Shown piece after piece: positions 1 to 11,497 of a stretch of DNA of 64,000 bases; the first letter of the stretch is position 1; each line of letters starts with the position of its first letter. The translations under genes and the position numbers were made by a program. The notes under the pieces are model-generated. The model was given only the letters and a program-made list of their open reading frames with translations, did no database searches and was not told where the DNA came from. The stretch lies in the NCBI RefSeq assembly GCF_020509005.1, contig NC_063021.1, forward strand, positions 2,232,001 to 2,296,000. Direction: 5' to 3'. The DNA is from Fulvia fulva. Its lineage: Eukaryota > Ascomycota > Dothideomycetes > Mycosphaerellales > Mycosphaerellaceae.

Positions 1-1
1 G

Positions 2-2593
2 GAATGGAGACCCGAGCTCGCCTGCGAGGCAGATGATGAGGACTCACAGCCAGTCAAGATTTACACCGACCACAAGAACCTGGAATACTTCATGACGACA
101 AAGCAGCTAAATCGGCGACAAGCGCGTTGGGCTGAGTTCTTGTCACAGTTCAACTTCAAGATAATATACCGTCCAGGACTTCAAGGTACAAAGCCAGACA
201 GCCTGACGAGACGCAGCCAGGACCTTCCGCAGGGGGTGGACGACCCTCGGAACCAGCATCAGCATCAGACATTGCTGCCTCCTAAGCGATTCCTTAAGAT
301 CGCCTCACTACAGGCAACAGTAGAAGATGCGCCGGAAGAAGAGGAACCAGTACCGCTAAACCCTGAAGCTGAAGAGTTTATGCCTACAGAACGAGATGCG
401 CCTACTGAACAACCGGCGACGCGTGAAAGTCAGCGGGAAGCCGAACTCGAGTATCGAATGTCGACGGCGTACGTAACCGATAACGAGCTCAAGACCGCGA
501 TTAAGGACCTGCAGAAAGACCGCACTCCTACACTGCTACAGAGAGCGAAGATTCACCCAGCACACTGCAAAGTGGATGGCGACCTGCTATATGTTCGAAA
601 CCAATACGACGGCTGGAGCTTATGGGTACCAAATGACCAAGCTTTACAGACCAGGATAATCAAGATAAACCATGACGCTCCAGCAGCAGGCCATCCAGGA
701 CGAGCTCGCACTTATGAACTCGTAGCACGTGAATTCTACTGGCCTGGATTAGCGAGATCCGTGCGCAGATACACCGCGAATTGCCGCACCTGCCGTACAA
801 CAAAATCTCTGCACTCCCAGCCACTAGGATTACTACAGCCACTTCCTGTTCCAGATCGGCCTTGGAAACACATTGCAGTCGACTTCGTTGTCGGACTCCC
901 AGACAGCACTCTTGACGGCATGGTCTACAACAACATTATGACCGTCACTGACAGGCTCACTAAGGAAGTCGAGCTGATCCCTATTGGCGCAATGACAGCA
1001 CAGAATGCGGCAAGGCTTTTCCTCAAACATGTGTTCTGTCGGCGCGGGTTTCCTGACACCATTACATCAGACCGTGGCAAGCAGTGGGTTGCTACCTTCT
1101 GGAAGAAACTCTGCAAGATGCTCCGCACAAATCGCAAGCTGAGTTCTTCGTATCACCCAGAAACTGATGGACAGTCAGAACGCACTAACCAGGCGATGGA
1201 ACAGTATCTCCGCATGTTCACTAACGAGGCACAGGATGACTGGGCAGAATGGCTGTGCCTTGCTCAGTTCGCGATCAACAATCACCTGTCTGAGACTACT
1301 GGTGTGTCGCCGTTCTACGCCACCTTAGGATACAACCCTGAGTTCATAGAGCGAGTTGACCTGAACGCTGGAAAGGAGGGAGGACTGACCACTCTCCAGC
1401 GACTGGACGCGCGATCAGCAGAAACCTTTGTGCGTCGAATTTGCGAGCTTCACAAACACCTTCAAGAGAATATGCGAATGTCACAAGCTCTCCAAGCAGA
1501 GGCAGCAAACCGCCACCGAAGCATTCCTCCAGACTACAAGGTGGGTGATTGGGTGTATCTTAGCACCAAGAACATCCGCACGACTCGACCATCTAAGAAG
1601 CTGGACAGGAGATATGCCGGCCCTTACCAGATCACGGAAGTTATGCCGGCCAGACTCTCTTATCGACTGAAACTATCAGACGCTCTAGTAGGACTTGATA
1701 ACTGCTTCCACACCTCACTACTACAACGAGCCGACCACCCCGATTTCCCACCACTTGAAGGGCAGCATCTGGCGCCGCCACCACCGATAACTATCGAACC
1801 TGACACCACCGAGGCTGATGCAGCAGCCGATGTAGTGGCAGCACCTACGCACATGTACGAGGTGGAAAAGATCCTTGACATGTACACCCGTAAGCGGGCA
1901 GGCAAGGTGAAGAAGGGGCACAAGCGCAAAGTAGATACATGGTACAAGGTGAAATGGGCTGGATATCAGAACGAGGAGGATGGTGAGACCTGGCAACCTG
2001 CAGAGGACATGCTTGAACACGCAGCCGCCGCTGTTGCAGACTTTCACCATAACCGGCCGGAGTTGTCTACGCCTGTAGGCTTCGCAGCTCCATCTGACTG
2101 GTCCCTACCAGCCACTGAGATACTCGGGCTCAACTCGATCAGGGTCATTCCGAAAGACACCGTCACGAATGAGTCGCCTCGAGCCTTGCCTCTAATAGAA
2201 TCTGCTCCGCACATATTCGATACTCGAGTGGAGCCTACAGAGCCTGCAATGATACCCAACTTTGGTCATAAGGATCATACGCGAGTGCGAGCCGAAGACA
2301 GACTTAGATCTGGGGCAAGCCAGCTAACTAGGCAACATGTTTCTCGAAGGAAGCCGGTCGAGGATGGTCTTAATAGAGCGAATGCGATGTTATCGGATGA
2401 CGACAGGGCACTAGAGGATGATTCGGCGTTCGCGCGATTATGGAGCTCGACAGGCAAGTGGCCTCACAAGGTGAATAACGCTCAGAGGACTGAGGCGTGT
2501 TTTGGGAGGGGGGGTACTGTCACGGGCAGCCCGCGACCCCTCACTGTAGCTGCGTCGGCCCGGCTGAACCGCGGACCTTCTGCATCGGGTTAG
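2..2593 (+). CDS. pol: Ty3/gypsy pol polyprotein, 3' part (RNase H-integrase-chromodomain), 5' end outside window
   Basis: The frame is open from base 2, so the first ATG at 92 is internal. It starts in RNase H (TDHKNLEYF) and ends that domain with LNRRQARWAEFL. The integrase follows: an HHCC zinc finger (about 660-810), then a D,D-35-E core with Asp in AVDF (near 880), Asp in TSDRGKQ (near 1070) and Glu in QSERTNQ (near 1180). A GPY/F module (RPSKKLDRRYAGPYQ, about 1588-1635) and a chromodomain (about 1855-2045, MYEVEKILD...WYKVKWAGYQ...ETWQPAED) follow. Such chromodomains direct integration to marked chromatin in chromoviruses. A tail of about 180 residues runs through the polypurine tract and 25 codons into the LTR before TAG. 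CpA is normal here, so this copy is not RIPped. RIPped relatives lie at 5617-29010 and 31347-38306. Confidence 0.93.
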   Translation, partial: EWRPELACEADDEDSQPVKIYTDHKNLEYFMTTKQLNRRQARWAEFLSQFNFKIIYRPGLQGTKPDSLTRRSQDLPQGVDDPRNQHQHQTLLPPKRFLKIASLQATVEDAPEEEEPVPLNPEAEEFMPTERDAPTEQPATRESQREAELEYRMSTAYVTDNELKTAIKDLQKDRTPTLLQRAKIHPAHCKVDGDLLYVRNQYDGWSLWVPNDQALQTRIIKINHDAPAAGHPGRARTYELVAREFYWPGLARSVRRYTANCRTCRTTKSLHSQPLGLLQPLPVPDRPWKHIAVDFVVGLPDSTLDGMVYNNIMTVTDRLTKEVELIPIGAMTAQNAARLFLKHVFCRRGFPDTITSDRGKQWVATFWKKLCKMLRTNRKLSSSYHPETDGQSERTNQAMEQYLRMFTNEAQDDWAEWLCLAQFAINNHLSETTGVSPFYATLGYNPEFIERVDLNAGKEGGLTTLQRLDARSAETFVRRICELHKHLQENMRMSQALQAEAANRHRSIPPDYKVGDWVYLSTKNIRTTRPSKKLDRRYAGPYQITEVMPARLSYRLKLSDALVGLDNCFHTSLLQRADHPDFPPLEGQHLAPPPPITIEPDTTEADAAADVVAAPTHMYEVEKILDMYTRKRAGKVKKGHKRKVDTWYKVKWAGYQNEEDGETWQPAEDMLEHAAAAVADFHHNRPELSTPVGFAAPSDWSLPATEILGLNSIRVIPKDTVTNESPRALPLIESAPHIFDTRVEPTEPAMIPNFGHKDHTRVRAEDRLRSGASQLTRQHVSRRKPVEDGLNRANAMLSDDDRALEDDSAFARLWSSTGKWPHKVNNAQRTEACFGRGGTVTGSPRPLTVAASARLNRGPSASG

Positions 2594-2701
2594 CGCGGCT
2601 TGGCTTTGCTTTATAACTTCGCCGCGCCTCGCGCTCCTCTTTCGTAGCTTCGTAGAACAACAACTATCTCATTCGGACCCTATGGTACGCGCGCCCTTAC
2701 A
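2518..2701 (+). repeat. 3' LTR of G1a, 184 bp
   Basis: It runs from TGTCACGGGC to CCCTTACA, with canonical TG...CA ends. A polypurine tract (gggaggggggg, about 2504-2514) lies just upstream. RIPped reverse-strand copies of the same 184-bp LTR occur at 5617-5800, 28827-29010 and 31347-31530, which fixes both ends. The adjacent tatag (2702-2706) would be the target duplication, but the 5' partner is outside the window. Confidence 0.93.
2612..2660 (+). promoter_or_regulatory. TATA box and predicted transcript start of the G1 LTR
   Basis: TATAA lies at 2612-2616. Forty bases downstream, GTAGAACAA (2652-2660) is complementary to TTGTTCTAC, found one base inside the 5' LTR of the related reverse-strand copy (plus-strand 28816-28824). 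In Tf1/sushi-type elements the mRNA 5' end folds back onto such a site to prime reverse transcription. The TATA distance suits an mRNA start at or near 2652. The complementarity is seen; the priming role is inferred. Confidence 0.5.
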
Positions 2702-3066
2702 TATAGCCTTCTATCTAGAAACGGATAGGCAATTAGAACGTATGAACTAAGTACTCGAATAGTATATCCGCGCCTATACTAACTACTAACAAGATAACTA
2801 GGTCGAGTTACTACCCGACGCCGAGTTTGCCCTTAATAATTACGAGTCTATAAGTACCGGAATAACTCTATTCTTCGCCGACTCTAGCCGCTACCCGCGG
2901 ATAGAGTTTAGTAGCCTAGCTAAACTATAAGTTATAGCTCGGGAAGTACCTAACGTCGAGGCCGCTAACGCGTTAGTTAATAATATATAAGACACTTAAG
3001 TATAAATATAGCGGGTACTCGAGTCTATACGCCGCGACCGCCTAGACGAGCTACGCGACGTATATA
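2702..3066 (+). pseudogene. RIPped gypsy G3, integrase fragment
   Basis: Conceptual translation reads like the end of a Ty3 integrase core, VELLPDAEFALNN then STGIT and RYPRIEF, with scattered stops where Trp or Gln codons became TAG or TAA. It is interrupted at 3067 by a LINE and resumes at 4639. This is the oldest layer at the left of the window: G1a, the LINE and G1 copy 1 all inserted into this family. Confidence 0.75.
3053..3066. repeat. Target-site duplication of LINE copy 1 (partner 4625-4638)
   Basis: The 14 bases acgcgacgtatata are identical on both sides of the LINE, and G3 coding sequence continues across the junction. Confidence 0.92.
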
Positions 3067-4624
3067 GATAGATAGATTTGTCATTCCCCTGTTCTAGGAC
3101 CCTATCCGGCCTATATAGGTATATATCTATTGTTATATATAAAGGGAAACCCGAATAGGTGAAAACCCTTCCCGCCGCCGACTACTCCTTGTCTAGTTTA
3201 GCTTTCCCTCTAAACGTACGTAGTCTATGTCACTACCCCGTTAGCCCCCGCTCCTAGCCGGTCTCGTCGCGCTACGTCGTGTCCTCTCTTCCTATACTAC
3301 TCCTACTAGGCGGTACTATTCTAGCTAGCCCTTCTCTAGTATCTAGTTCGTAATACGCCGTAGGTCCTTAATGTTATTAAGAAGTGCCCTAATCGTCCGG
3401 TTCCTCGCCTTTACTATCTACTCCCCCCTTCCTAGCGACTACCTCGGATAGACGAGGAGTACGTGCCGTACGTTCTAGGAGTAATAGCCGTAGGGGTAGC
3501 TAGTATTCGTGTATCCTAGAACCTTCCTCTATAATAGGTACCCCTAGAGGCCGATGTGTTCGCTTCGTAGTTAGGTTACTATACTACTCTATACCCTCGT
3601 AAGGCGGTAGTAGATAAGCTTTAGGGGGTGCTTGACCGCGGATTTTATAGCTAACTATTCCTTAGGTTGTCCCGCTAGCTAAGGGCGTCCACTATACCCT
3701 ATAACCTAGTTGTTCCACCTCTCTTTCTATAGTTGCTCTACAAACGATTTCTTACCTTCCTATTATGTTACTAGCTATTCGTCCCTTACCCGGTAGTTCG
3801 GCTCGTTTCCGGGTCGAATACCCCTATACGCTAGTACTAATTCGCGGGCCCTTACGACTGTACTAGCGATGACCTTCTATACTAGGTACTATGCCGACTT
3901 GCCTAAGTAGGAGGTCCGTAGTCCCTAGATATATAGGTCGATCGGCGGTATAGCGGTCTCGTACTTAAGCATCCTCGTTAGTGTCGACTTATATGCCCCG
4001 GTGACCTTCCTTAGGCATTGGTTTTGGATCTTCGCTAGCGGCGCGACGAGTCCCTTCGATAGGCAGGCCCTCTTAGCTAAGGACTACACTTGGCTGCTAT
4101 AGGTAAGGACTGGCCGTATAATAGCCGTATATAGAAGTCGTGACTACCGGAAGTCCGCCCCCTATATAGACGTAGTGAGCCTCTAGTATAATGCTATATT
4201 CTGTTTAGCTTTCCGTAATATTGCCTATACGTGCTTCCTCTACCGTAGCGCCGGGTCCACCTATAGTCCGAGGATCCTAAGCTGATTTGTAGGGTTAGTC
4301 GTGTGCCCCTATATCTAGATAGAAGCTTGTATATTGTAGAACCGTAGCCGGCGCGTACAGTGTATCAGATTGTACTTTTCTAGGGCAAACCGAGCCCCGT
4401 GCCTTCTAGCCTAGTCCTCGTAGATCTTGTGCTTCTCTTCTAGTAGCCTATAGTTCTCCTTAGTCGAGGAAGACTACGCTAGGATGTTTATGTCGTCTAC
4501 GAAGCCGCTCGTAGCGGTGTTCTAGGATTCTAGGGCTAGGAGTAGCGTCGCTATAAAGAAGAGGAACAGAATAGGTGCTAGCGTTAAGCCTTACGGGATT
4601 CTAGTATAGACTGCTTGAAATAGG
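3067..4624 (-). mobile_element. 5'-truncated Tad-like LINE, copy 1
   Basis: This reverse-strand non-LTR retrotransposon ends, on its own strand, in repeats of ATCT (plus strand gatagatagattt). It is flanked by an exact 14-bp target duplication, acgcgacgtatata, at 3053-3066 and 4625-4638. Its truncated 5' end lies in the RT domain: the catalytic VDD motif is near 4501-4512, followed by INILA and later EKHKIYED. The remainder is ORF2 C-terminus and 3' UTR. All frames are broken by RIP stops. The sequence matches 14238-15796 (copy 2) and 46607-47154 (copy 3). Confidence 0.92.
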
Positions 4625-4638
4625 ACGCGACGTATATA

Positions 4639-5344
4639 CTTTTACGTAAGTATAAATAGCCGAAGCCGTAAATACTCGGTAAGCGCTAGCGCCTACCTAC
4701 TATCCTAACGATATAGTTCTACTAGATATCTGTAATATCAAGACTATACGCCCAAGTAAGAAACTCGATTATAAGTTCCTTAGACCGTTTCGAGTTATTA
4801 GAGCCGTAGGTAGACGCTCGTATAAACTCGAACTTAGCGATAGGATATAAATTCATAACGTATTCTTTACGAGTAAGTTACGCCGCGTAGTAACCGAAGG
4901 GATACCTAGATAACGTAAACTACTACTAGCGCCCGTAATTTTCGAACGCGAAGGCTAGGTATCTAAGGAATACGAAGTAGAGGATCTAGTAGATTCTAAG
5001 ATTAGGTATAACGATATATAGTATATAGTTATTTAGAAGGATTATACGCGGAGCTAGGCTAAGTAGTTAGCCGTACTACCTAGATATAAAGAACTCGTAA
5101 TCGCGTTCTACTAGCGATACCTAGATAGACCTAAGCCTACCTTCGACGGACTCGATTAGCCGGTAACTTAATACGGGCTAGCGCTAATCCTCGGACCGTG
5201 TACGTAAACGCGGTATAACTATAGCTTCCTCGATAAAGCTCTCGAAACTAGTACCGGTATTAGTACGAGTAATAGCCCTCTATACGCTCCGAGTATTAAA
5301 CGTAGAAACGTCGTAGGAGCTCCTTATTCGAGGAGGGGGGGTAC
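4639..5344 (+). pseudogene. RIPped gypsy G3, integrase C-terminus and chromodomain
   Basis: This continues the G3 frame after the LINE. Around 4920-5100 a degenerate chromodomain is readable: KEYEVEDLVDSKIRYN, then YIVIxKDYT with Trp codons turned into TAG. It ends in a polypurine tract, gaggagggggggtac, directly before the LTR. Order and position match a chromovirus pol 3' end. No intact frame remains. Confidence 0.75.
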
Positions 5345-5616
5345 TATTACGAGACAGCCTTTTTTACGGACTACCTCGTAATATAGTATCGTCGGCCGTA
5401 CGCCCGCGCGCTAGCGGCCGCTAGTGTCCGCTAGCTCCATTCGCGCGACTTTATCTTCTCGCGCTTCTCGTGCTCTCTTAGATAGCTCCCGTAACTATAT
5501 ATATCTTTGCCCGACCCTATTATAGTACTCTCGCCCGTAATAACGACTCTAAAGATAGGGAACCTAGCGTTATCGCTACCGCTATAAATAACGAATAGAA
5601 CGCTATATTAGGCGTA
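5345..5616 (+). repeat. Start of G3 3' LTR, interrupted by G1 copy 1
   Basis: The LTR begins after the polypurine tract with tattacgagaca, a RIPped TGTTACGAGACA. It is cut at 5616 by the G1 insertion, whose duplication gcgta lies at 5612-5616 and again at 29011-29015. The LTR should therefore continue from 29016, but its end is not recognisable because no second G3 LTR is in the window. Confidence 0.7.
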
Positions 5617-5800
5617 TATAAGGGCGCGCGTACTATAGGGTCTAAATAAGAGAGTTGTTATTCTACGAAGCTACGAAAGAGGAGCGCGAGGCGCGGCGAA
5701 GTTATAAAGTAAAGCTAAGCCGCGCTAACCCGATACGGAAGGTCCGCGGTTCACCCGGGCCGAAGTAGCTATAGTAAGGGGTCGCGGGTAACCCGTAATA
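5617..5800 (-). repeat. 3' LTR of G1 copy 1
   Basis: This is the reverse complement of the 2518-2701 LTR with many C-to-T and G-to-A changes at CpA/TpG sites, for example terminal TGTCAC/GTGACA has become gtaata. Length is 184 bp. Sequence at 5801-5906 matches the reverse complement of the G1a pol tail. Confidence 0.9.
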
Positions 5801-5906
5801 GTACCCTCCTCTTAAAACGCGTCTTAGTTCTCTAATCGTTATCTATCTTATATAGCTACTTACCCGTACTACTCTATAATCGTACGAAAGTCTAATCATC
5901 TTTTAA

Positions 5907-6320
5907 TATTAAGTAGGTATAATATATATATATATATATACGGAAGTCAGGATACGTAATAGGGAAGGAGGAAGGACTAATATAGTATACGAAGGTATAT
6001 AGTAGAATAGTGTTTAGTACTAAAGGTGTCTCTACTATTGTTATAGAGACTACGTCTCTTATACCTATATAGAGGGATATTACTCTAGTCCTAGTTCTGT
6101 TTTACTACGCCTTATCGGTTTTACCTATGTCTTATCCTACGACGGCAGTTCCTCTAATAGTCTCGTACTAACTAGCTAAGTAACTTTAGGTCCTCTAAGT
6201 CGCTCCTACTATTCGTACGGTATCTCGGTTATATTGCCGTACTATTATCTCGACTAGCTTAGTATGTAACAAGTTAGTCTTAGTACCGTACGACATACCT
6301 ACTAACCTATATTCGTAACA
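5907..6320 (-). repeat. 3' LTR of copia B (414 bp)
   Basis: On its own strand it runs from TGTTACGAAT to a RIPped ...TTAATA (from TTAACA). It differs from its partner at 11090-11497 by RIP transitions and by the length of a TA run at about 5921-5940. Confidence 0.88.
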
Positions 6321-9300
6321 CTCCTACTTAGGTCGTAAGGCGAGGAACGATTGTTCCTACTATACTAGCTATAGCTATCGTACGAAGGTCTAGAACTAGG
6401 GACCGGCTAGCGGTTTAGTCAAACTATCTACTACTATCTCCTTAGTATAGTAGTACTCTACTTTAATCTTCCTCTACTACTAGAGGTACCTAATATAGTT
6501 ATAGGCAACATTAATATACTTAGATCTTTTGTAGATATAGGCGTCCTTAACTAAGGTTAGAGCCGCCTAGTTATCCCCTATAAGGCGTACTAGTCTTAGT
6601 TTGTCGACGGTGCTCTTATCGGCTAGGACTATTAGTTAGAAAGAGCAGTCTCCTACTAGCCCCGGGCAGTTTATCTCTCGGAAGATAGCCGCTAGGAACT
6701 AGGATTGTTTCGCGGCGGCGTTTATCGCTATAAACTCTACCTCTATAGTAGAGGTTACTACAGACTTTTGCTTCTTACTTATCTAGGATATAGGCGTACC
6801 GTATACTAGCTAGACATGTCCTAGAATTAAGACCCTATCTACTCGATCTATCGCGTAGTCGGAGTCTAAGTATCCGGTTAGGGCACCGCTACTACGTCTA
6901 AACATTAACCCTAGGTCGGGGAACGACCTTAGGTATCTCGAGACCTTCTTTAGTACTTTTATATACCGCTTTGTTAGATCCGAAACATATGTGCTAGTTC
7001 TCCCGAGTAGGAAGGCTAGGTCCGGTCTCGTTATAGTTATTAGCTATATCTAGGTCCTATTATCGCTCTAGTAGTTATCCTTGCTATATCTCTCGTCGTT
7101 CAGGGCTATAGGACGGAAATTATCGTAACTATCTATTAGCGAGAGTGTAGGGCTTGCCTTTTCTTTTGCTATGTCTATTTTAGTAAGGGCCTTACGGATA
7201 TAATAGCTCTAGTCGAGTTTTAGGGTACCGTTACGCCTATCGCGAGTAATCTTTAGTCCTAGTAGTTTCTCCGGTTCCCCGAGATCCTTAATCTTAAAGT
7301 GTTACGCGAACTGCTTCTTAAACTATTAGATGTCGGCTAATCTTAGTACTATAATAGGTATATTATCTATCTAGATAAGTAGTATAATGTCTCTCTTAGT
7401 ATAAGTTAGGAGACATAGGTCTACCTTAGACTAGTAGAATTCTATTTTGACTAACGTAGCGATATAGAGCTTATTCTAGTCTCTAGCTACCTACTTTAGG
7501 CCGTAGAGACTCCGGAGTACCTTAAGGACCGTATTCGGTAGGGTTTCGACTCCTAGTAGGGGTTTTATATAGATGTCTTTAGCTAGGTAGCTTTAGGTAA
7601 ACGTATTGTTAACGTCGACCTAGTATATCTCGAGATCCCGCTCGTAAACTACTACTATAAAGACCCTTAGGGTGTTATAGCGTACTATAGGTACGAATGT
7701 CTCTTCGAAGTTAACGCCGAATTTCTATAAAAACCCTCTTACGACAAGTCTTGCCTTGAACTTTTCGATTACTCCGCTAATAAGTCTCTTTACGTCGAAG
7801 ACCTACTTAGAGATAACTATATTCGCCCCCCTTAGAGCGATAGCCGTTTCCTAGGTATTATTACTTAATGACGAGAGCAGCTCGGTATCGATAGCGTCCT
7901 TCTATAAGTAGCCCTATTTAGGATCCCCTACCGTAGCCTTATATATCTTCGAGATAGGTACTTCCTATTAGTAGGCGATACCGGGTCCGAATATAGTAAA
8001 GGCGTATTCTTCGACTTCGTCGAATAGTTCCTCTAACGTAGCTATAAATATACGTTCGTCGGTATCGGTAAGTCTATTATTTACCTATAGTAGTTAGTAG
8101 AACAAAGCTATTATAGCTTTGTAGTACTTAGCCTTATAGTCCTAGTCCTAGCCGTAGTTATTCTTAGGATCCCTAGTCCTCTTCCTCCGGACGATTAGTT
8201 ACGGTAGCTCCGGAGTTTCCTCGATCTTCTTATAGTCCGCGATATTATCTAGTCTACCGGGAAGTTAGATATAGAGCGGTCTTAAGACAGTTAGTCCTTT
8301 GTCCTTAGCCGTAGCGGGTTCGGTCTCTACGTAGGGAGCGGGGATTAGCTAGGTCGGTTCTTCTATAGAGGACTCGGCTACTTTAGTAGTAGAAAGTTAG
8401 GGTATTTTATACCCTATCTCGCTTACGTTACTCTCGTCGGGCCTAGGTATTATACTACCTAAGGATCGTAAGATTGCTATCGGGGTATCCGCTAGTCGCT
8501 AAACTAGTAGTAGTCGCGAGACCGCCGGTAGTCGACCGACTAGCCTTCGTTCGGGTACCTTACTAGGTTAGTTAGTAAAGGAGATACCTAAATCTAGATC
8601 TCCTCCCTTTCCGTTTTCGAACTAATCTACTTAGCTATACTACCTAATAGCTCGTAAATCTAGCTCCTAGAACAACTATTGCTTAGTCGATTAGCCGTAT
8701 CTAACGAAAATAGCTTCCTTACCCCGGTTTATTAACTTATCCTATCGTAGCCCTTTTAGATATAATTTCGGTTCTACGTAAACTACTTCCCTACAACCCT
8801 ATACTCTTAGGTGATCTACCGTCGGTACTTTACTAGTAAATACTTCTTCTGGCGAAAGTTAGATACCGTTAAGTAACGGTCCGTTCGGTAGTAGGTTACG
8901 TATAACCGCCTATACCTCTAGCGCTTTAGGCTAGAATTCTACCGGCATCCCTAATTCCTCTAGTATTACGCGGATCGCGTATTGTAATACCTAGATTGAC
9001 CTTTCTACCACTCCGTTTTATATAGAGTTATAAGTATCCGTCGTATCGTATTAAGGCCCCGATTCTTTCTCCTATTCTTCTAGAACTATTAGTAGCTTAG
9101 GTGTATTGTTACTCCGTACTACTCTTACGTAGTATTTAGATGCTTTCTAGTTAGCCGCTATTATCGTAGTGCTTACGGTACGTCGGATTTGTTCTTTAGC
9201 GGGATTACCTACTTCTTTCTTAAGAAGTTATCTACGATCTCTAGCTAGTATTTAAAATCTAGCCTAGATGTCGCATTTTCGAAGGGTCTGTAGATAAAGA

Positions 9301-11089
9301 TAGATATAAGCGCAAGTCTTTCGTTCTTTCGTTCTACGATAGTACCCTAAACTTCCGTATATTCGCGATAGAGTATACCTTATAGTTATAATCGTCCGGG
9401 ATAGGAATCGGGTCCTTCTTATTACTTACCCTATAGACGTTCCGGAGTAATCCTTTACCTAGGTATACGAGTCTTCTATACTAAAGCTCCTACTAATCCT
9501 CGGTAGTTACCGCGGCTAGAGCTTCCTTATATAATATCTCCGGGGGCCTATTATCTACCTAGTTTAGGGAGTCGGATATCGAAGATACTACCGGTACCCC
9601 CCCTCGTAGTACTATTTATACGATAGGCTTTCCGCTCTTATACTTAAGTATAAAGTTTAGAGGTTCGACATCGAATTACTTACTAAACTACCTCTATAAA
9701 ACTAGATTAACTCCGAGATTAGGAACAAATAAGACTTTCTCTAGCGCAATTTATTTCTCGCTTAGGCCTCCTATAGTTACTATTCCTTTATAGAATATAT
9801 CTAGGTACCCCCTGCCGACTTTAATTACTTTCCTTCTCGCCAGTTTCCTAAGCGATCTGAATAGAGACTTATTGTCAGTTATATATAAGAAGGTATAGGA
9901 GTCTAGTAACTATTCGGAGGCGGGAAACTTACCTTTTACTTCGGTAGTAGAATAGGCGACTTCGTCGTCGTATATTTTCTCGGTATTACTTTCTCGTAAG
10001 GTATAGGCTCGTATCGCCTTTGCCCTTATCTTGTTGTCGGATTGGCTCCTCCTATCCTTCTACTGTTTCCTAGACTTCTTAAGGGCGTTTTAGGCCTTCT
10101 CTAGATCCCGGACTAGCTCTTCGTAGGACTTCTTCTCCGGTTACTTCTAGGTGTTCTTCTTTTTAATAAACTCCTTTATAAAATCTAGTTCCGGGCACGA
10201 TATAACTAGGTAGTTACTATTGTAGATAAAGTAGCCGCTCTTTACCCCTTATCTCTAGGGATTTAGAGCGGTCTCGCCCTTACTCTCTTAGATTCGTAAT
10301 TCGTAGGACTTAAGTAAGGTTATAGCGGATTCCTAGCCTAGGTTTCGCTAGGCTAGGATAGTGTCCCTAGTACTAGCGTAGACGTCCGGGAGGCTACTTA
10401 GTAGGTGCTTAAACCTCCGGATAGGGTCCTTATAGTAGGTCTCTTTACTATCTTTTTCGGCAATCTATATAGATAGGTTACCTAGATATATCTACCCTTA
10501 TCTAATTGTCTAATCGTCCGGTAGCTCTAACGACACTAGCTATTTTATAAGCGCTACTACGTATGCCTTATAGACCTTACTATACTTCTTCTATAGAAGT
10601 TTCTAGATCTCTTTTATATCTCGTATATCTAAGATTTCTTAGTTGTCCTCCTTAGACGAATATACTAAGATAGTATATCCTACTATACCGTTCGCCTTCG
10701 AAGTGATCTTAGGCGTAAAGGATTCTAGGAGATCAGCCGACGAGTCGTCGATAACCTAGAATACCTCCCGGCTTTCGAGATAGTCTCGTAGTATAACGAA
10801 CTAGCGCTTCTAATTCTTACGAGTAAGGGTAGGGCCGACCTTCCGGGGGCCCTCGTAACTTGTTAAGTCTTCTATAGCAAAGGTAGCCTTAGATATATAG
10901 TAAGCTCTACTTGACTACGGTAGTTAGAATAAGCTTAGACTCCCCGAGTCTATTAGTAGCGTTCCGTATAGTAGATTCCCCGAGTCTATTAGTACGTTAC
11001 CGTACGGATTCCGGGTAAAGGGTATAATACCCTACGTCGTACTTCCTTAGTATATCGATGTCCTATTAAGCAAACCCGGGCTTATAACC
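6321..11089 (-). pseudogene. copia B gag-pol, RIP-inactivated
   Basis: RNase H lies at about 6320-6900, colinear with 54700-55300 of copia C. RT follows at about 6960-7800, integrase at about 8700-9500, protease near 9895-9903 and gag at about 10000-10900. The protease active site reads D-S-Y, where the Tyr codon TAT is best explained as RIPped TGT (Cys), matching the DSC of copia C. No frame longer than 60 codons survives. Just inside the 5' LTR, the minus strand reads ggttataagcccggg, the same primer-binding sequence as copia C and D. Confidence 0.82.
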
Positions 11090-11497
11090 TATTAAATAGG
11101 TATAATATATATATACACGGAAGTCAGGATATATAATAGGGAAGGAGGAAGGACTAATATAGTATACGAAGGTATATAGTAGAACAGTATTTAGTACTAA
11201 AGGTGTCTCTACTATCGGTATAGAGACTACGTCTCTTATACCTATATAGAGAGATATTGCTCTAGTCCTGGTTCTGTTTTACTTCGCCTTATCGGCTTTA
11301 TCTATGTCTTATCCTACGACGGTAGTTCCTCGGATAGTCTCGTACTAACTAGCTAAGCGACTTTAGGTCCTCTAAGTCGCTCCTACTATTCGTACGGTGT
11401 CTCGGTAGTATTACCGTACTATTATCTCGACTAGCTTAGTATATACTAAGTTAGTCTTAGTACCGTTCGATATGCCTACTAACCTATATTCGTAATA
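11090..11497 (-). repeat. 5' LTR of copia B (408 bp)
   Basis: This is a direct repeat of 5907-6320, ending on the plus strand in cgtaata (from CGTAACA). The internal primer-binding sequence abuts it on the left. Confidence 0.88.

Larger units (their letters stand above)
5907..11497 (-). mobile_element. RIPped Ty1/copia element B, complete with both LTRs
   Basis: It is bounded by LTRs at 5907-6320 (3') and 11090-11497 (5'). The target duplication appears as tttaa (5902-5906) and tctaa (11498-11502), both RIPped forms of tctag. The G1 tail sequence 2418-2450 confirms that G1 reads continuously across the insertion. Domain order on the minus strand is gag, protease, integrase, RT, RNase H, as in Ty1/copia. 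It resembles copia C at 54442-59915. Confidence 0.9.

Noticed and set aside
1660..2050. Minus-strand ORFs opposite the G1a chromodomain
   Set aside because: No recognisable product, and entirely inside the real coding region.
3067..3080. GATA repeats as GATA-factor binding sites
   Set aside because: They are the 3' tail repeats of the LINE, present at the same end of all three copies.
5921..5940. TA-dinucleotide run as an origin or regulatory site
   Set aside because: Simple repeat inside the copia B LTR, with length differing between the two LTRs; best seen as a RIP- or slippage-expanded microsatellite.
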